A stretch of 16,468 nucleotides of DNA from Pseudomonadota bacterium (GTDB lineage: Bacteria > Pseudomonadota > Alphaproteobacteria > UBA9219 > RGZA01), in contig JACQAB010000006.1 in assembly GCA_016195205.1 (NCBI GenBank), positions 1 to 16,468 on the forward strand, written 5' to 3'. Positions within the stretch are counted from its first letter, which is position 1; each line of letters begins with the position of its first letter. Position numbers and translations under genes: made by a program. Under the pieces are notes generated by a model. The model was not told the origin of the DNA and did no database searches. It worked only from the letters and a program-made list of their open reading frames with translations. Of the stretch, positions 7,051-14,204 are shown piece by piece.

Positions 7051-8004
7051 TTAAGGCGCGGCATTTACCTTGGTGGTCCAGCCGCCCTGTTTTGTTTCTC
7101 CATCCTTCGCTTTTGGCGCGGCTGAAACGGCTTGGGGCTGGCCATGTGCAGCCTGCGCTTCATTCCCTGCCTTTGGCAGCATGGCTTTTTGAGCGGGATT
7201 CAGCACCATCTGGCCAAGCTTGGAGTCGGTGATGCCAGGAATGGGCTTCACCTGCACGGGATCTTGCGTGAACATGACCCATATGTTCTGATTCACGTTC
7301 AAGGTTTTGTTCCGGTAATCCACCAGCTGGCCTTTTGAATCATACTGCAGAGGATTTGCCCACTGTTTTCCATCCGGCGTGGTTTCTTTCAGCAGGCTCA
7401 TAAGATAAAGAGTTCGTCGTTCATCTCCCGGCGCAAGAAAGGCAACCAGATTACGCACCACTTCCGGAGGAAGGCGCACGCATCCGGCGGTGGCGTAAAG
7501 ATCCGCCGCAGTCACCAGCTTGCCCGCGCGTACTTTATCGAAGGCCTTGTTGTCGGGTGTTCCATGAAGATAGACGCTGTGCGGGTTATCAAACATAAAG
7601 GTGGCAAGGCCCAGCGGCGCGTGGGGATTGGAAGGAATAACAAATTTCTTTGGTGCTTCCGAAAGGTCGAACCCTTCCTTTATCAGGCGTGCCTGTCCTT
7701 CGAGGGTGGCATAGAGTTCAAGAAGCGACTTATTGTTGAATCTTGCATTCGGGCCATTGACCACGCTGGGCGGTGCCGTCCAGTTCGGCAGGGTGCGGAT
7801 GTATCTCAGCCAGCCACTGGTATTGGGTGTTTCATGCCCCGGCCTTCCCCCAAGCCCCATGCTATGAGAATGGACGACCAGTTGCGGGTTCGTCATATAC
7901 AGGCGGTTATCCGCGACGCTGAAAATGAAATAGCCATGAATCGGCCCGGCGACCGGTTTCTGCGGCGCTACTTTTTTAACGGGAACCCGAATCGGATCAG
8001 CCAT
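7051..8004 (-). CDS. L,D-transpeptidase (YkuD/YcbB-like) without signal peptide
   Basis: A 317-residue protein. Residues 24-180 match a YkuD catalytic domain of the YcbB/LdtD type: GYFIFSVADNRLYM, RPGHETPNTSGWLRYIR, LPNWTAPPSVV, PLGLATFMFDNPHSVYLHGTP with the histidine at 147, and AGCVRLPPEVVRNLVAFL with the nucleophile Cys175 and Arg177. These enzymes make 3-3 peptidoglycan crosslinks or attach proteins in the periplasm. The motif before the cysteine reads T-A-G-C, where the family has S-H-G-C or S-S-G-C. The N-terminus is polar with no signal peptide, and an in-frame TAA five codons before the ATG rules out a longer version. The C-terminal 70 residues are rich in Ala, Pro, Gln and Lys. AGGA five bases before the ATG supports the start. 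Either non-classical export or a cytoplasmic, non-crosslinking role is implied. Confidence 0.75.
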   Translation of the reverse strand: MADPIRVPVKKVAPQKPVAGPIHGYFIFSVADNRLYMTNPQLVVHSHSMGLGGRPGHETPNTSGWLRYIRTLPNWTAPPSVVNGPNARFNNKSLLELYATLEGQARLIKEGFDLSEAPKKFVIPSNPHAPLGLATFMFDNPHSVYLHGTPDNKAFDKVRAGKLVTAADLYATAGCVRLPPEVVRNLVAFLAPGDERRTLYLMSLLKETTPDGKQWANPLQYDSKGQLVDYRNKTLNVNQNIWVMFTQDPVQVKPIPGITDSKLGQMVLNPAQKAMLPKAGNEAQAAHGQPQAVSAAPKAKDGETKQGGWTTKVNAAP

Positions 8005-8043
8005 ATCAATCCTGAGTTAATGGATTTTTCATTGTCTCACAGC

Positions 8044-8058
8044 CGGGTTAAAAACCCG
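8044..8058 (-). promoter_or_regulatory. Perfect inverted repeat in the leader of the L,D-transpeptidase gene
   Basis: CGGGTTAAAAACCCG forms a six-base-pair stem with a three-base loop. It lies 39 bases before the ATG and just downstream of the minus-strand TATAAT at 8073-8078. No T run follows, so a terminator is unlikely; it could be an operator or an mRNA stabilising hairpin. Confidence 0.3.
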
Positions 8059-8072
8059 TAAGAGGCCGCCTT

Positions 8073-8078
8073 ATTATA
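8073..8078 (-). promoter_or_regulatory. Possible -10 element of the L,D-transpeptidase gene
   Basis: The minus strand reads TATAAT, 68 bases upstream of the ATG. No good -35 hexamer is found 16-18 bases upstream, so this is a weak prediction. Confidence 0.25.
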
Positions 8079-8292
8079 AAAGCTTTATTTTATGGGCTAT
8101 TTACGCGGCGCGGGGCAGCCGCGCATGGCTGTTCCTATAATCTTGATTGACGACGGCCTTGGGCTTCTTAATGGTGGCCGGCGCGTTGTGCGTGTGATGT
8201 ATTAACACATAAAAAGCGCTTCCTTTTCATGCAATAGACAGATGTTCATGAGACTGGCAAAATGAAACGGGATCTATTCTTTTGAGCGTTTC

Positions 8293-8802
8293 ATGAAATC
8301 CGAATCTATTCCGCCTCATAGCCTGCGCGTGCAGCTTTCGCCTGACGACCAGAAAGCGCTGGCGGAATTGCGCGACCGCAAACCGGCGCGCACGCCTGCG
8401 CATCATCATCGCAAGGGATCGCTGGGCGAAAAAGTGGCCGACCAGGTGGCGGCCACGGTGGGCTCGTGGAATTTCGTGCTGATCCAGTCAGGAATATTGA
8501 CTTTATGGATTATTGCCAATCTCGTGGCGTGGATCAGGGCATGGGATCCTTATCCTTTCATTCTGCTCAATCTGGTGCTCTCTTTTCAGGCCGCCTATAC
8601 GGCGCCGATCATCATGATGGCGCAGAACCGCCAGTCGGTTATTGACCGCCGCAAGGCTGAGCAAGATTATCACGTCAACCTCAAGGCCGAGTTGGAAATC
8701 GAATCCCTGCACGAGAAAATCGACCTGCTGCGCGAGCAGGAAATCTCCCGGCTTTCGAAATTGGTGGAAGAGCTGGGCGAGGCGCTGGCCAAGAAACCCT
8801 AA
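8293..8802 (+). CDS. DUF1003 family membrane protein
   Basis: A 169-residue protein matching DUF1003 from about residue 42 onward: GEKVADQVAATVGSWNF, a first membrane helix (about 59-82, with LWIIANLVAW), the DPYPFILLNLVLS motif leading into a second helix (about 88-112, ending APIIMMAQNRQS) and DRRKAEQDYHVNLKAELEIE. The C-terminal 40 residues are a charged helix that probably forms a coiled coil (LHEKIDLLREQEISRLSKL). The family is widespread in bacteria and its function is unknown to me. It is a single gene, divergent from the L,D-transpeptidase gene and ending two bases before the stop of the convergent methyltransferase gene. GAG upstream of the ATG is a modest ribosome site. Confidence 0.85.
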   Translation: MKSESIPPHSLRVQLSPDDQKALAELRDRKPARTPAHHHRKGSLGEKVADQVAATVGSWNFVLIQSGILTLWIIANLVAWIRAWDPYPFILLNLVLSFQAAYTAPIIMMAQNRQSVIDRRKAEQDYHVNLKAELEIESLHEKIDLLREQEISRLSKLVEELGEALAKKP

Positions 8803-8804
8803 GG

Positions 8805-9869
8805 TTATTTTTTTACGACCGTAAAAAAGAATTCCTTGTAATTCGGTTCGGCCTGAATGCGGAAACCGCCGATCGGCAGGCTTCCACCGGCATAGCTGAT
8901 GAAATCCTGGAAATTACGCGGGTTATAGAAATGCACATGCAGGGTACGGCCCTCCTGCATGCGTTTTTCAGCGTCGTTTCCGAACATCAGCCGGTAATGG
9001 TTAAGGTTAGGAGATGTTTCGCGCCGGTCATATTCCAGGGCGATGGTCGGCAGCATGGAGGGGAACATCTGGTAATCCACCGAGGCATCGGCATTGGGCA
9101 GAATGCCCGCCACTAGGCCGCCGGGTTTCAGTTTTTTCAGCCAATGCTCCAGATGCCCCAGCGGATTCACCAGATGCTCCAGCACATGCGAAGCAAAAAT
9201 AAAATCCAGCACGCCGTCTTCGGCCGGCAGATCGAACGCCGTACGCAAGTGATAGCGGTCCCAGGGCAGGGCGTTTAAATCACCCTCATACTTATCCAGC
9301 TTATAGGCATAGGTTTTCAGCCAGTCTTCGCGGCTTTTTTCTTCGGCATACAAAATATCGACTCCCGGCCCGGGCAGCACCTGGGGCGTGACTCCGGGGC
9401 CGATTTCGATGCCTTTTCCCTTGCACAGTGTACTGAGGTTTTTGCGTTCCAGGCTGCGGCTGACGGCCAGGAACAGCGGCACGCTTTCCTTTGGGACCTG
9501 CAGTTCCAAATCCGCCTGCATCAGGCTTTGCGCCAACGGCGGCCAGGGAAGTTCGACCGGAAAAACCTCATTGTCTTGCGCGCGATAATTTCTTTCGCTT
9601 AAGACCGCTCGGCTGGTGCGGTCACGGAAACGCACCGCCAGTTGCGCGGTACCGCTTCCCGCCACACGCAGGAACCAGCCCGGCCGCGCCGGAAAACTGC
9701 GCAGCGGCCGGTGCTCGATAATTTTTTGAATGACAATTTGCGGCACATCACCGGGCGCCAGCTCAAGACCCAGCCAGTCTTCGCCGAAGCACGGCCTGGA
9801 TAAAGACTTCACCTTTGGGCTGAAGGCAAAGCCGTTCATCCCGCGCGCATGGATTTCAACGAGGTTCAT
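8805..9869 (-). CDS. Class I SAM methyltransferase with N-terminal beta domain
   Basis: A 354-residue protein. Residues about 25-140 are beta-rich, with many aromatic and proline residues and no recognised domain. From about 145 a methyltransferase follows: GKGIEIGPGVTPQVLPG (151-167) as an unusual motif I, DILYAE with the acidic ribose ligand, GVLDFIFASHVLEHLVNP (motif II/III) and LKKLKPGGLVAGILPN. The C-terminus FFFTVVKK is encoded in a T/A-rich inverted repeat. Such proteins appear in surface glycan loci, so an O-methyltransferase for a glycan is plausible. The gene lies 18 bases after the CADD-family gene on the same strand and is probably cotranscribed. The AGGA before ATG 9867-9869 is directly adjacent to the start codon, so the ATG at 9837-9839 may be the true start. 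Confidence 0.75.
   Translation of the reverse strand: MNLVEIHARGMNGFAFSPKVKSLSRPCFGEDWLGLELAPGDVPQIVIQKIIEHRPLRSFPARPGWFLRVAGSGTAQLAVRFRDRTSRAVLSERNYRAQDNEVFPVELPWPPLAQSLMQADLELQVPKESVPLFLAVSRSLERKNLSTLCKGKGIEIGPGVTPQVLPGPGVDILYAEEKSREDWLKTYAYKLDKYEGDLNALPWDRYHLRTAFDLPAEDGVLDFIFASHVLEHLVNPLGHLEHWLKKLKPGGLVAGILPNADASVDYQMFPSMLPTIALEYDRRETSPNLNHYRLMFGNDAEKRMQEGRTLHVHFYNPRNFQDFISYAGGSLPIGGFRIQAEPNYKEFFFTVVKK
8809..8828. terminator. T/A-rich inverted repeat at a convergent gene end
   Basis: TTTTTTACG and CGTAAAAAA form a nine-base-pair stem around a two-base loop, just after the DUF1003 stop and inside the last codons of the convergent methyltransferase gene. On the plus strand it also follows a short AACC-CTAA-GGTT stem and begins with a T run. 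A bidirectional terminator is possible, but the stem is AT-rich and weak. Confidence 0.35.
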
Positions 9870-9887
9870 TCCTTCAGGGGGAAGCGC

Positions 9888-10550
9888 TTATGCCGCATGA
9901 GCGCAGGGGCATTCCTCGCCGTAAGCTTCCGACAGGAAGTTCCACAGGGCGTCCGCCGCATCGCGTGCCGCCTGCAGCGCCGCCGCCTGCTGGTCGGCCG
10001 GAATGGCGTCGATCAGCTTTTCGCAGGTTTTGGAGTGATAAATGTCGGCGATTTCATGCGTGCGGAAGAATTCCAGGCAGCGCGGATCATCGATGCCATA
10101 GAACTTCTTCAGGCCTTCGATCTTGGTCTTCGAAATCTCGGGCGTCTGGTATTCATAGGCATACAGCGCGCACAGGCCTTCCTCGTAGGACGACTGCGAC
10201 AGGCGCAGATAGGCCTCGCGCGCCTTTTCACCGGCGGCGGAATCCGCGCCGGTGGCGCCCAGGCCGTGGATGAAATCCTGCCACAGCAGCGGATGCGCCG
10301 GGCCGCGGCCGGTTTTACCTTCTTCGTCCATCAGGTTTTCCAGTATTTCAGCGCGCGCCGCGGCGTCTTCGCAGTGGCTGTGCACGGCGCTGACGTAACG
10401 CGGGAACGCGTCGACGAAAGGCTTATACTGCACGGCATAGTTTTGCAGCTGTTCGATGGACAGCTTGCCTTCCGTCCAGGCTTGATAAAAGGGATGCGAC
10501 AGAAGATGGCGCGAACGGATGGCTTCGCGAAGCTGGGCGCTGAAAGACAT
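9888..10550 (-). CDS. CADD-family self-sacrificing p-aminobenzoate synthase (haem-oxygenase-like diiron fold)
   Basis: A 220-residue protein very close in pattern to Chlamydia CADD: HLLSHPFYQAW (15-25), LSIEQLQNYAVQY, FPRYVSAVHS, NLMDEE (72-77), CALYAYEYQTP, FFRTHEIADIYH (161-172) and a cysteine-containing C-terminal tail. In the chlamydial protein a bound metal pair and oxygen convert an internal tyrosine (Tyr27) into p-aminobenzoate for folate, with Lys152 as proposed amino donor. The counterparts here are Tyr22 and Lys143, with metal ligands Glu76, His86, Glu133, His165, Asp169 and His172, and Tyr132 next to Glu133. All are present, so an active single-turnover pABA synthase is likely. AGGAG lies five bases before the ATG. 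First gene of a two-gene operon with the methyltransferase. A different haem-oxygenase-like reaction is the main alternative. Confidence 0.88.
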   Translation of the reverse strand: MSFSAQLREAIRSRHLLSHPFYQAWTEGKLSIEQLQNYAVQYKPFVDAFPRYVSAVHSHCEDAAARAEILENLMDEEGKTGRGPAHPLLWQDFIHGLGATGADSAAGEKAREAYLRLSQSSYEEGLCALYAYEYQTPEISKTKIEGLKKFYGIDDPRCLEFFRTHEIADIYHSKTCEKLIDAIPADQQAAALQAARDAADALWNFLSEAYGEECPCAHAA

Positions 10551-10590
10551 GAAGACTCCTCAAGTTACGGGTAACACCAGAATGATTCTT

Positions 10591-10619
10591 AAAATAGCAA
10601 TCTTCGGCGGTTTTTCCAA
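10591..10619 (-). promoter_or_regulatory. Possible sigma-70 promoter of the CADD-family gene
   Basis: On the minus strand TTGGAA and TATTTT are separated by exactly 17 bases, each matching four of six consensus positions. The -10 ends about 40 bases before the ATG at 10550, which would give a short leader holding the AGGAG ribosome site. Confidence 0.35.
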
Positions 10620-10711
10620 TGCCGCTGAAACATGCGTGTTTTCACATTTTTCAGGGAAGATAGGCTGTGGACAAACGGGAAACGGCAAAGGTAATGTAAA
10701 TTTGCACAAAC

Positions 10712-12595
10712 ATGTCCTCCGCCGCACCCACGCTTTTTGAAAAGCTTTGCCAGCCTTTGCCGGACGGAACCCTGCCGCCCGTTTTTCACGTGCCCCTGCA
10801 GCAATATTCCATGAGCGGGATGGAAGTCGACCGCGATATCACCGAAGCCGAACAAGATTTATGGCAGCGCAGCACGCTGCTGGGTTACCTGATGAACAAG
10901 CGCACCGGAAATTATTTTTCTGATTCCTCTATTCCTGGCCTCATCCCCCCGCTGCTGATGGACTGGCTGAATGAAAAAATGGCCGAGGCCGGCGGGCTGC
11001 CCGTGACGCGCTTTGCCCAGATCCTGTGCCGCCACCTTGCGCCCTATGACCGGCTGTATGATTTAAGAAAAAAACGCGGCGTGATCGGCCTTTATAGCGA
11101 TCTGGCCGGCGCGCTGGGTCTGGCGCTGCGCTTGCCGCCCGAACTGATCCCCCAGGCCGTTTTTGACGTCCTGGCGCAGCCCGCGGAATCCCCTGCTGGA
11201 GACATGCCGCTGTCGCGCGGCTTGGCGCATGTGTGGCGCACCCTTTTGCCGCAGCTCCTTTTCGAGCCGGAAAAAGAGCGTAACCGCGCTGCCTTCCTGA
11301 TGCAGTTTTTCCAGCTCTCCGGCGGGCTGGGGCTGGACGCGCGTTTCATGACGCCGGCTTTTGTGGAATGGCTGAACGCGCCCGCGCATCCCACCGGCCG
11401 CGAGGGCGTGGCGGTAACGCACTTGATGATGGAAGTTTTCCGCATGGCTGGGGTGGAAGAAAACCGCTGGAACGACCCTGCCTATGCCCTGCATATGGCC
11501 GGACAGTTTTTTGCCGAGGCCTATCCGAACCTGATGCTGCCGCTGGCCGTGGCCGAAGCGCATGAGCGCATCGCCGCCGCCGGCAACTTTCCTGCCGTGA
11601 AAAAGGTTTTTTCACCCTGGGCTTCAGCCGCCCGCCCGCGCTACGTGACCAAACCGGTAAAGCCGGCGCCCATCGATGCCGCCCAGGCGGAAGTGAACGT
11701 GATCGGCTGGGATGACCAATATCAGCGGCTCGAACGCAGCGGCCAGCGCCTTGCGGAAATCGTCAGGGCCACAGGGTTGCGTCATACGCGCATTCCGTCT
11801 TCGAGCGAGGCCGGCCGGATGGAAAAAGGCGCCGCGCGGGCCCTGCCGCGGCCGTTCGGGCCGATCAATGTCTTCGCTTGCGATCTTGATCACCTGGGCG
11901 ATTATTTTCTGCGCCAGGGGCTGGAGACGTTCGAGGGGCGCTATAACATCGGGCTTTGCGCCTGGGAAACGGGCAAGCTGCCGCGCACCTATAAGACGGG
12001 GCTGCATCTGCTGGATGAAGTCTGGGTGGCCAGCGCATTTGAAAAAATGCTGTTCGAAAAAGACGCGCGCTGCCCCGTGCAGGTCATGCCGCCTGCCTTG
12101 AACGCCGCGCCACCCCTGCCGGCCGTCACCCGCGCGATGATGGATCTGCCTCAGGACGCTTTCCTGTTCATGACCGCTTTTGATTGTTTGGACTGGCTGT
12201 CGCGCAAAAACCCGCGGGCGGCAGTGCAGGCTTTCAAGCAGGCTTTCACCCGTAATGAGAAAGTTGCGCTGGTCATTAAAACGCGCAACATCGCCCGCAC
12301 CGTGGCGAAGAGGGAAGAAGGGCACGTTTTCCGGCTGATAAAAGCCTGTGCCGATCCGCGCATTCACGTGATTCACGACGACCTTCCCGATGCCGAGATG
12401 AATGGTCTGCTGAATTTGTGTGACGCTTACGTGTCTTTGCATCGTTGCTCTTCCTTTGGCGCGCTGATGGCCGAGGCCATGGCCTTGGGCAAGCCGGTGA
12501 TTGCCACCGAAGGATCAGGCCTTCAAGGACCCGGCGCAGGCCCGCGCGCGCGCGCAGGAAGGCAAGCGGGTGGTCGAAACGCGTTATGGCCTTAA
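10712..12595 (+). CDS. GT4-like glycosyltransferase with broken 3' end
   Basis: The open frame encodes 627 residues. Residues 1-320 are a Leu/Pro-rich, largely helical region that I do not recognise. From about 325 a GT-B glycosyltransferase follows: INVFACDLDHLGDYFL, YNIGLCAWETGKLPRTYK, VDEVW-like LLDEVWVASAF near 440, and VSLHRCSSFGALMAEAM then GKPVIAT at about 574-599. After GKPVIAT the frame runs into a Gly/Pro/Arg-rich tail of 28 residues unlike the family. The expected end is found in the +1 frame from about 12513 to 12668, but about 50 residues (the YSGNLDF to WADPD section) are missing. The first Glu of the EX7E motif is also Ser (CSSFG in place of SEGFG). The gene is probably non-functional or the sequence has an assembly gap. 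It leads an operon with the 12665 and 14205 genes. Confidence 0.75.
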   Translation: MSSAAPTLFEKLCQPLPDGTLPPVFHVPLQQYSMSGMEVDRDITEAEQDLWQRSTLLGYLMNKRTGNYFSDSSIPGLIPPLLMDWLNEKMAEAGGLPVTRFAQILCRHLAPYDRLYDLRKKRGVIGLYSDLAGALGLALRLPPELIPQAVFDVLAQPAESPAGDMPLSRGLAHVWRTLLPQLLFEPEKERNRAAFLMQFFQLSGGLGLDARFMTPAFVEWLNAPAHPTGREGVAVTHLMMEVFRMAGVEENRWNDPAYALHMAGQFFAEAYPNLMLPLAVAEAHERIAAAGNFPAVKKVFSPWASAARPRYVTKPVKPAPIDAAQAEVNVIGWDDQYQRLERSGQRLAEIVRATGLRHTRIPSSSEAGRMEKGAARALPRPFGPINVFACDLDHLGDYFLRQGLETFEGRYNIGLCAWETGKLPRTYKTGLHLLDEVWVASAFEKMLFEKDARCPVQVMPPALNAAPPLPAVTRAMMDLPQDAFLFMTAFDCLDWLSRKNPRAAVQAFKQAFTRNEKVALVIKTRNIARTVAKREEGHVFRLIKACADPRIHVIHDDLPDAEMNGLLNLCDAYVSLHRCSSFGALMAEAMALGKPVIATEGSGLQGPGAGPRARAGRQAGGRNALWP

Positions 12596-12668
12596 AGCTG
12601 CGGCCAAGGCCGTAGAAGCGCGGCTGCGCGACATTTTGCGTCAGAAGGCGGCGGCGAGGGCGGCATGA
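12510..12668 (+). pseudogene. Out-of-frame C-terminal remnant of the GT4-like gene
   Basis: In the +1 frame from 12513 the translation begins DQAFKDPAQARARAQEGKRV and ends in an Ala/Arg-rich helix before TGA 12666-12668. It contains VVETRYGLKAAAKAVEARL and reads as the usual closing helices of the glycosyltransferase. Its TGA overlaps the ATG of the next gene by four bases (ATGA at 12665-12668), exactly the coupling seen elsewhere in this window, so this frame was the original end of the gene. Confidence 0.7.
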
Positions 12669-14203
12669 TTTCGGTGATCCTTTACGGCCGGAACGACAGC
12701 CATGGTTATAACCTGCACAAGCGCGCGGCGATCAGCCTGAACTGTATCGCCGAAATGCTGGACGCCCCCAACGACGAAATCCTGTTTGTCGATTATAATA
12801 CGCCCGACGATTTCATCAGTTTCCCCGAAGCTATCGCCGACACGCTGACGGAACGCTGCAAGAAAATGCTGCGTATCTTCCGCGTGCGGCCCAGCCACCA
12901 TGCGCGCTTCCGCGCCGAAACCGACCTGGTGGCGCTGGAGCCGGTATCGCGCAATGTGGCGATCCGGCGCAGCAATCCGGCCAACCGCTGGTTGTTGTGC
13001 ACCAACACCGACATGATTTTCGCGCCCAAACCGCCGTTCAAAAGCCTCAGCGGCCTTGTCGCCAACCTGGAAGACGGGTTTTACGAATTGCCGCGTTTCG
13101 ACCTGCCCGACTTATTATGGGAAGGCCTGAACCGCATGACGCCGCTTGAAAACATTGCCACCGTGGAAAAATGGGGTTTGGGCTATCACATCAACGAAAT
13201 CATCTGCCGTCCGAAGGAAATCCTGTTCGACGCGCCGGGCGACTTCCAGCTTTTTCCGCGCGCCGCCGGCTTTGAACTGCAAGGCTTTGACGAGCGCTAC
13301 AACCTGGGCTGGCACATGGACTCCAACCTCGGCAAACGCTTCTACATTCATTATGGCATTGTGCGCTCGCTGGACGAGCGGGTCAGCGGCTGGCACTGCA
13401 ACCACACGCGCACGCAAAGCATCGCGCACCGCTCGGGCCGGCGCACCAATGACATGGATGAAGTGTTCACCCAGGTGGTGCGCGCCGACCTGCCGCATCA
13501 GAAAGACAGCTGGGGCCTGGTAAATGAAGAGATCGAGGAAATCCGCCTGGATATCGACCGTGGACAGAGCCTGTTGCGCGCGCTGGACAAGGTAAGCGGC
13601 GCGCCGGCCAAGGAACCTTATCTTGCGCCGGAAAAAAGTTCCGAGCTTCTGGCCTGTCCGCCCGCGCATTTGAAGCCCTATATCGCCGACATCCTCTATT
13701 CCTTCCACCGCAAAACCGTGGTGGGCTATTGCGGCTATGATCCCGAGATGTTCGCCGCGTTCCATGAGGTGTGGCAGGCGCTGGGCTTCACCGGCCCCAT
13801 TCATCTGATCGGCCGCAAGGAAGACCGCGAATTTTCCACCGGCCAGCCCTGCCTCAGCGTGGAGGAAGCCGACCGGCGCTGCGAGATGTTCATCGGCGAC
13901 TACGGCGTTCTGAAGCTGGAAATGGACGAAAAACGGGTGGAATGCCTGCATAACAACCGGTGCATGCTGGCGGTGCTGGAGCAGCTGATGATCCTGGAGC
14001 GCGCGCAACTGAAAGACCCATCCCACACGCCGCGCAAATTCATGGTGTTGAACGGCGCGCAGCCCTTTGTCTGCGCGGTGATGCAGCATTACACCAACAT
14101 GCAGGAAAACCCGTTCGGCACGCGCATCCGCCACGGCTATGTGGTGCCGCCCAAGAAAATGGAAACGCGGCCCCAGGCACCGGAAAAGAAAACAGGCACC
14201 TAA
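12665..14203 (+). CDS. GT-A-like glycosyltransferase with extra C-terminal domain
   Basis: A 512-residue protein. Its first 270 residues align by eye with the protein at 2074-3168: VILYGRNDSHGYNLHKR (4-20), EILFVDYNTPDD (38-49), SRNVAIRRSNPANRWLL (95-111), TNTDMIF (113-119, TD as the DxD counterpart), GDFQLFPRAAGFELQGFDERY, HMDSN and H-C-N-H-T-R-T-Q-S. It is therefore a paralogue within the same uncommon family. Residues about 290-500 form a second domain I do not recognise, with FIGDYGVLKLEMDEKRVEC and LERAQL segments. A role in adding a sugar to a surface glycan is likely but donor and acceptor are unknown. Its start overlaps the original stop of the upstream GT4 gene, and GAGGG lies before the ATG. 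Confidence 0.65.
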   Translation: MISVILYGRNDSHGYNLHKRAAISLNCIAEMLDAPNDEILFVDYNTPDDFISFPEAIADTLTERCKKMLRIFRVRPSHHARFRAETDLVALEPVSRNVAIRRSNPANRWLLCTNTDMIFAPKPPFKSLSGLVANLEDGFYELPRFDLPDLLWEGLNRMTPLENIATVEKWGLGYHINEIICRPKEILFDAPGDFQLFPRAAGFELQGFDERYNLGWHMDSNLGKRFYIHYGIVRSLDERVSGWHCNHTRTQSIAHRSGRRTNDMDEVFTQVVRADLPHQKDSWGLVNEEIEEIRLDIDRGQSLLRALDKVSGAPAKEPYLAPEKSSELLACPPAHLKPYIADILYSFHRKTVVGYCGYDPEMFAAFHEVWQALGFTGPIHLIGRKEDREFSTGQPCLSVEEADRRCEMFIGDYGVLKLEMDEKRVECLHNNRCMLAVLEQLMILERAQLKDPSHTPRKFMVLNGAQPFVCAVMQHYTNMQENPFGTRIRHGYVVPPKKMETRPQAPEKKTGT

Positions 14204-14204
14204 G

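Larger units (their letters stand above)
8005..8292. other. Intergenic region between divergent ldt-like and DUF1003 genes
   Basis: A 288-base, partly AT-rich spacer. It holds an isolated consensus -10 TATAAT on the plus strand at 8136-8141, 151 bases before the DUF1003 ATG, without a recognisable -35. It also holds a TATAAT on the minus strand at 8073-8078 and a hairpin at 8044-8058, both before the L,D-transpeptidase gene. No open frame in it looks coding. Confidence 0.4.

Noticed and set aside
8009..8035. A tiny minus-strand frame (MKNPLTQD) ending just before the L,D-transpeptidase ATG
   Set aside because: Eight codons with no strong ribosome site and no attenuator-like structure after it; likely chance.
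10620..10650. A hairpin TGAAACA-TGCG-TGTTTTCA between the divergent CADD and GT4 genes
   Set aside because: The stem needs a bulged base and no gene ends there, so neither a terminator nor a clear operator can be supported.
11624..12442. A 272-codon minus-strand open frame
   Set aside because: Antisense of the GT4-like gene, no ribosome site and no recognisable motif.
14139..14204. Upstream extension of the nucleotide-sugar dehydrogenase
   Set aside because: It would overlap the glycosyltransferase gene by 65 bases and adds a basic stretch before the Rossmann motif, which starts right after ATG 14205.
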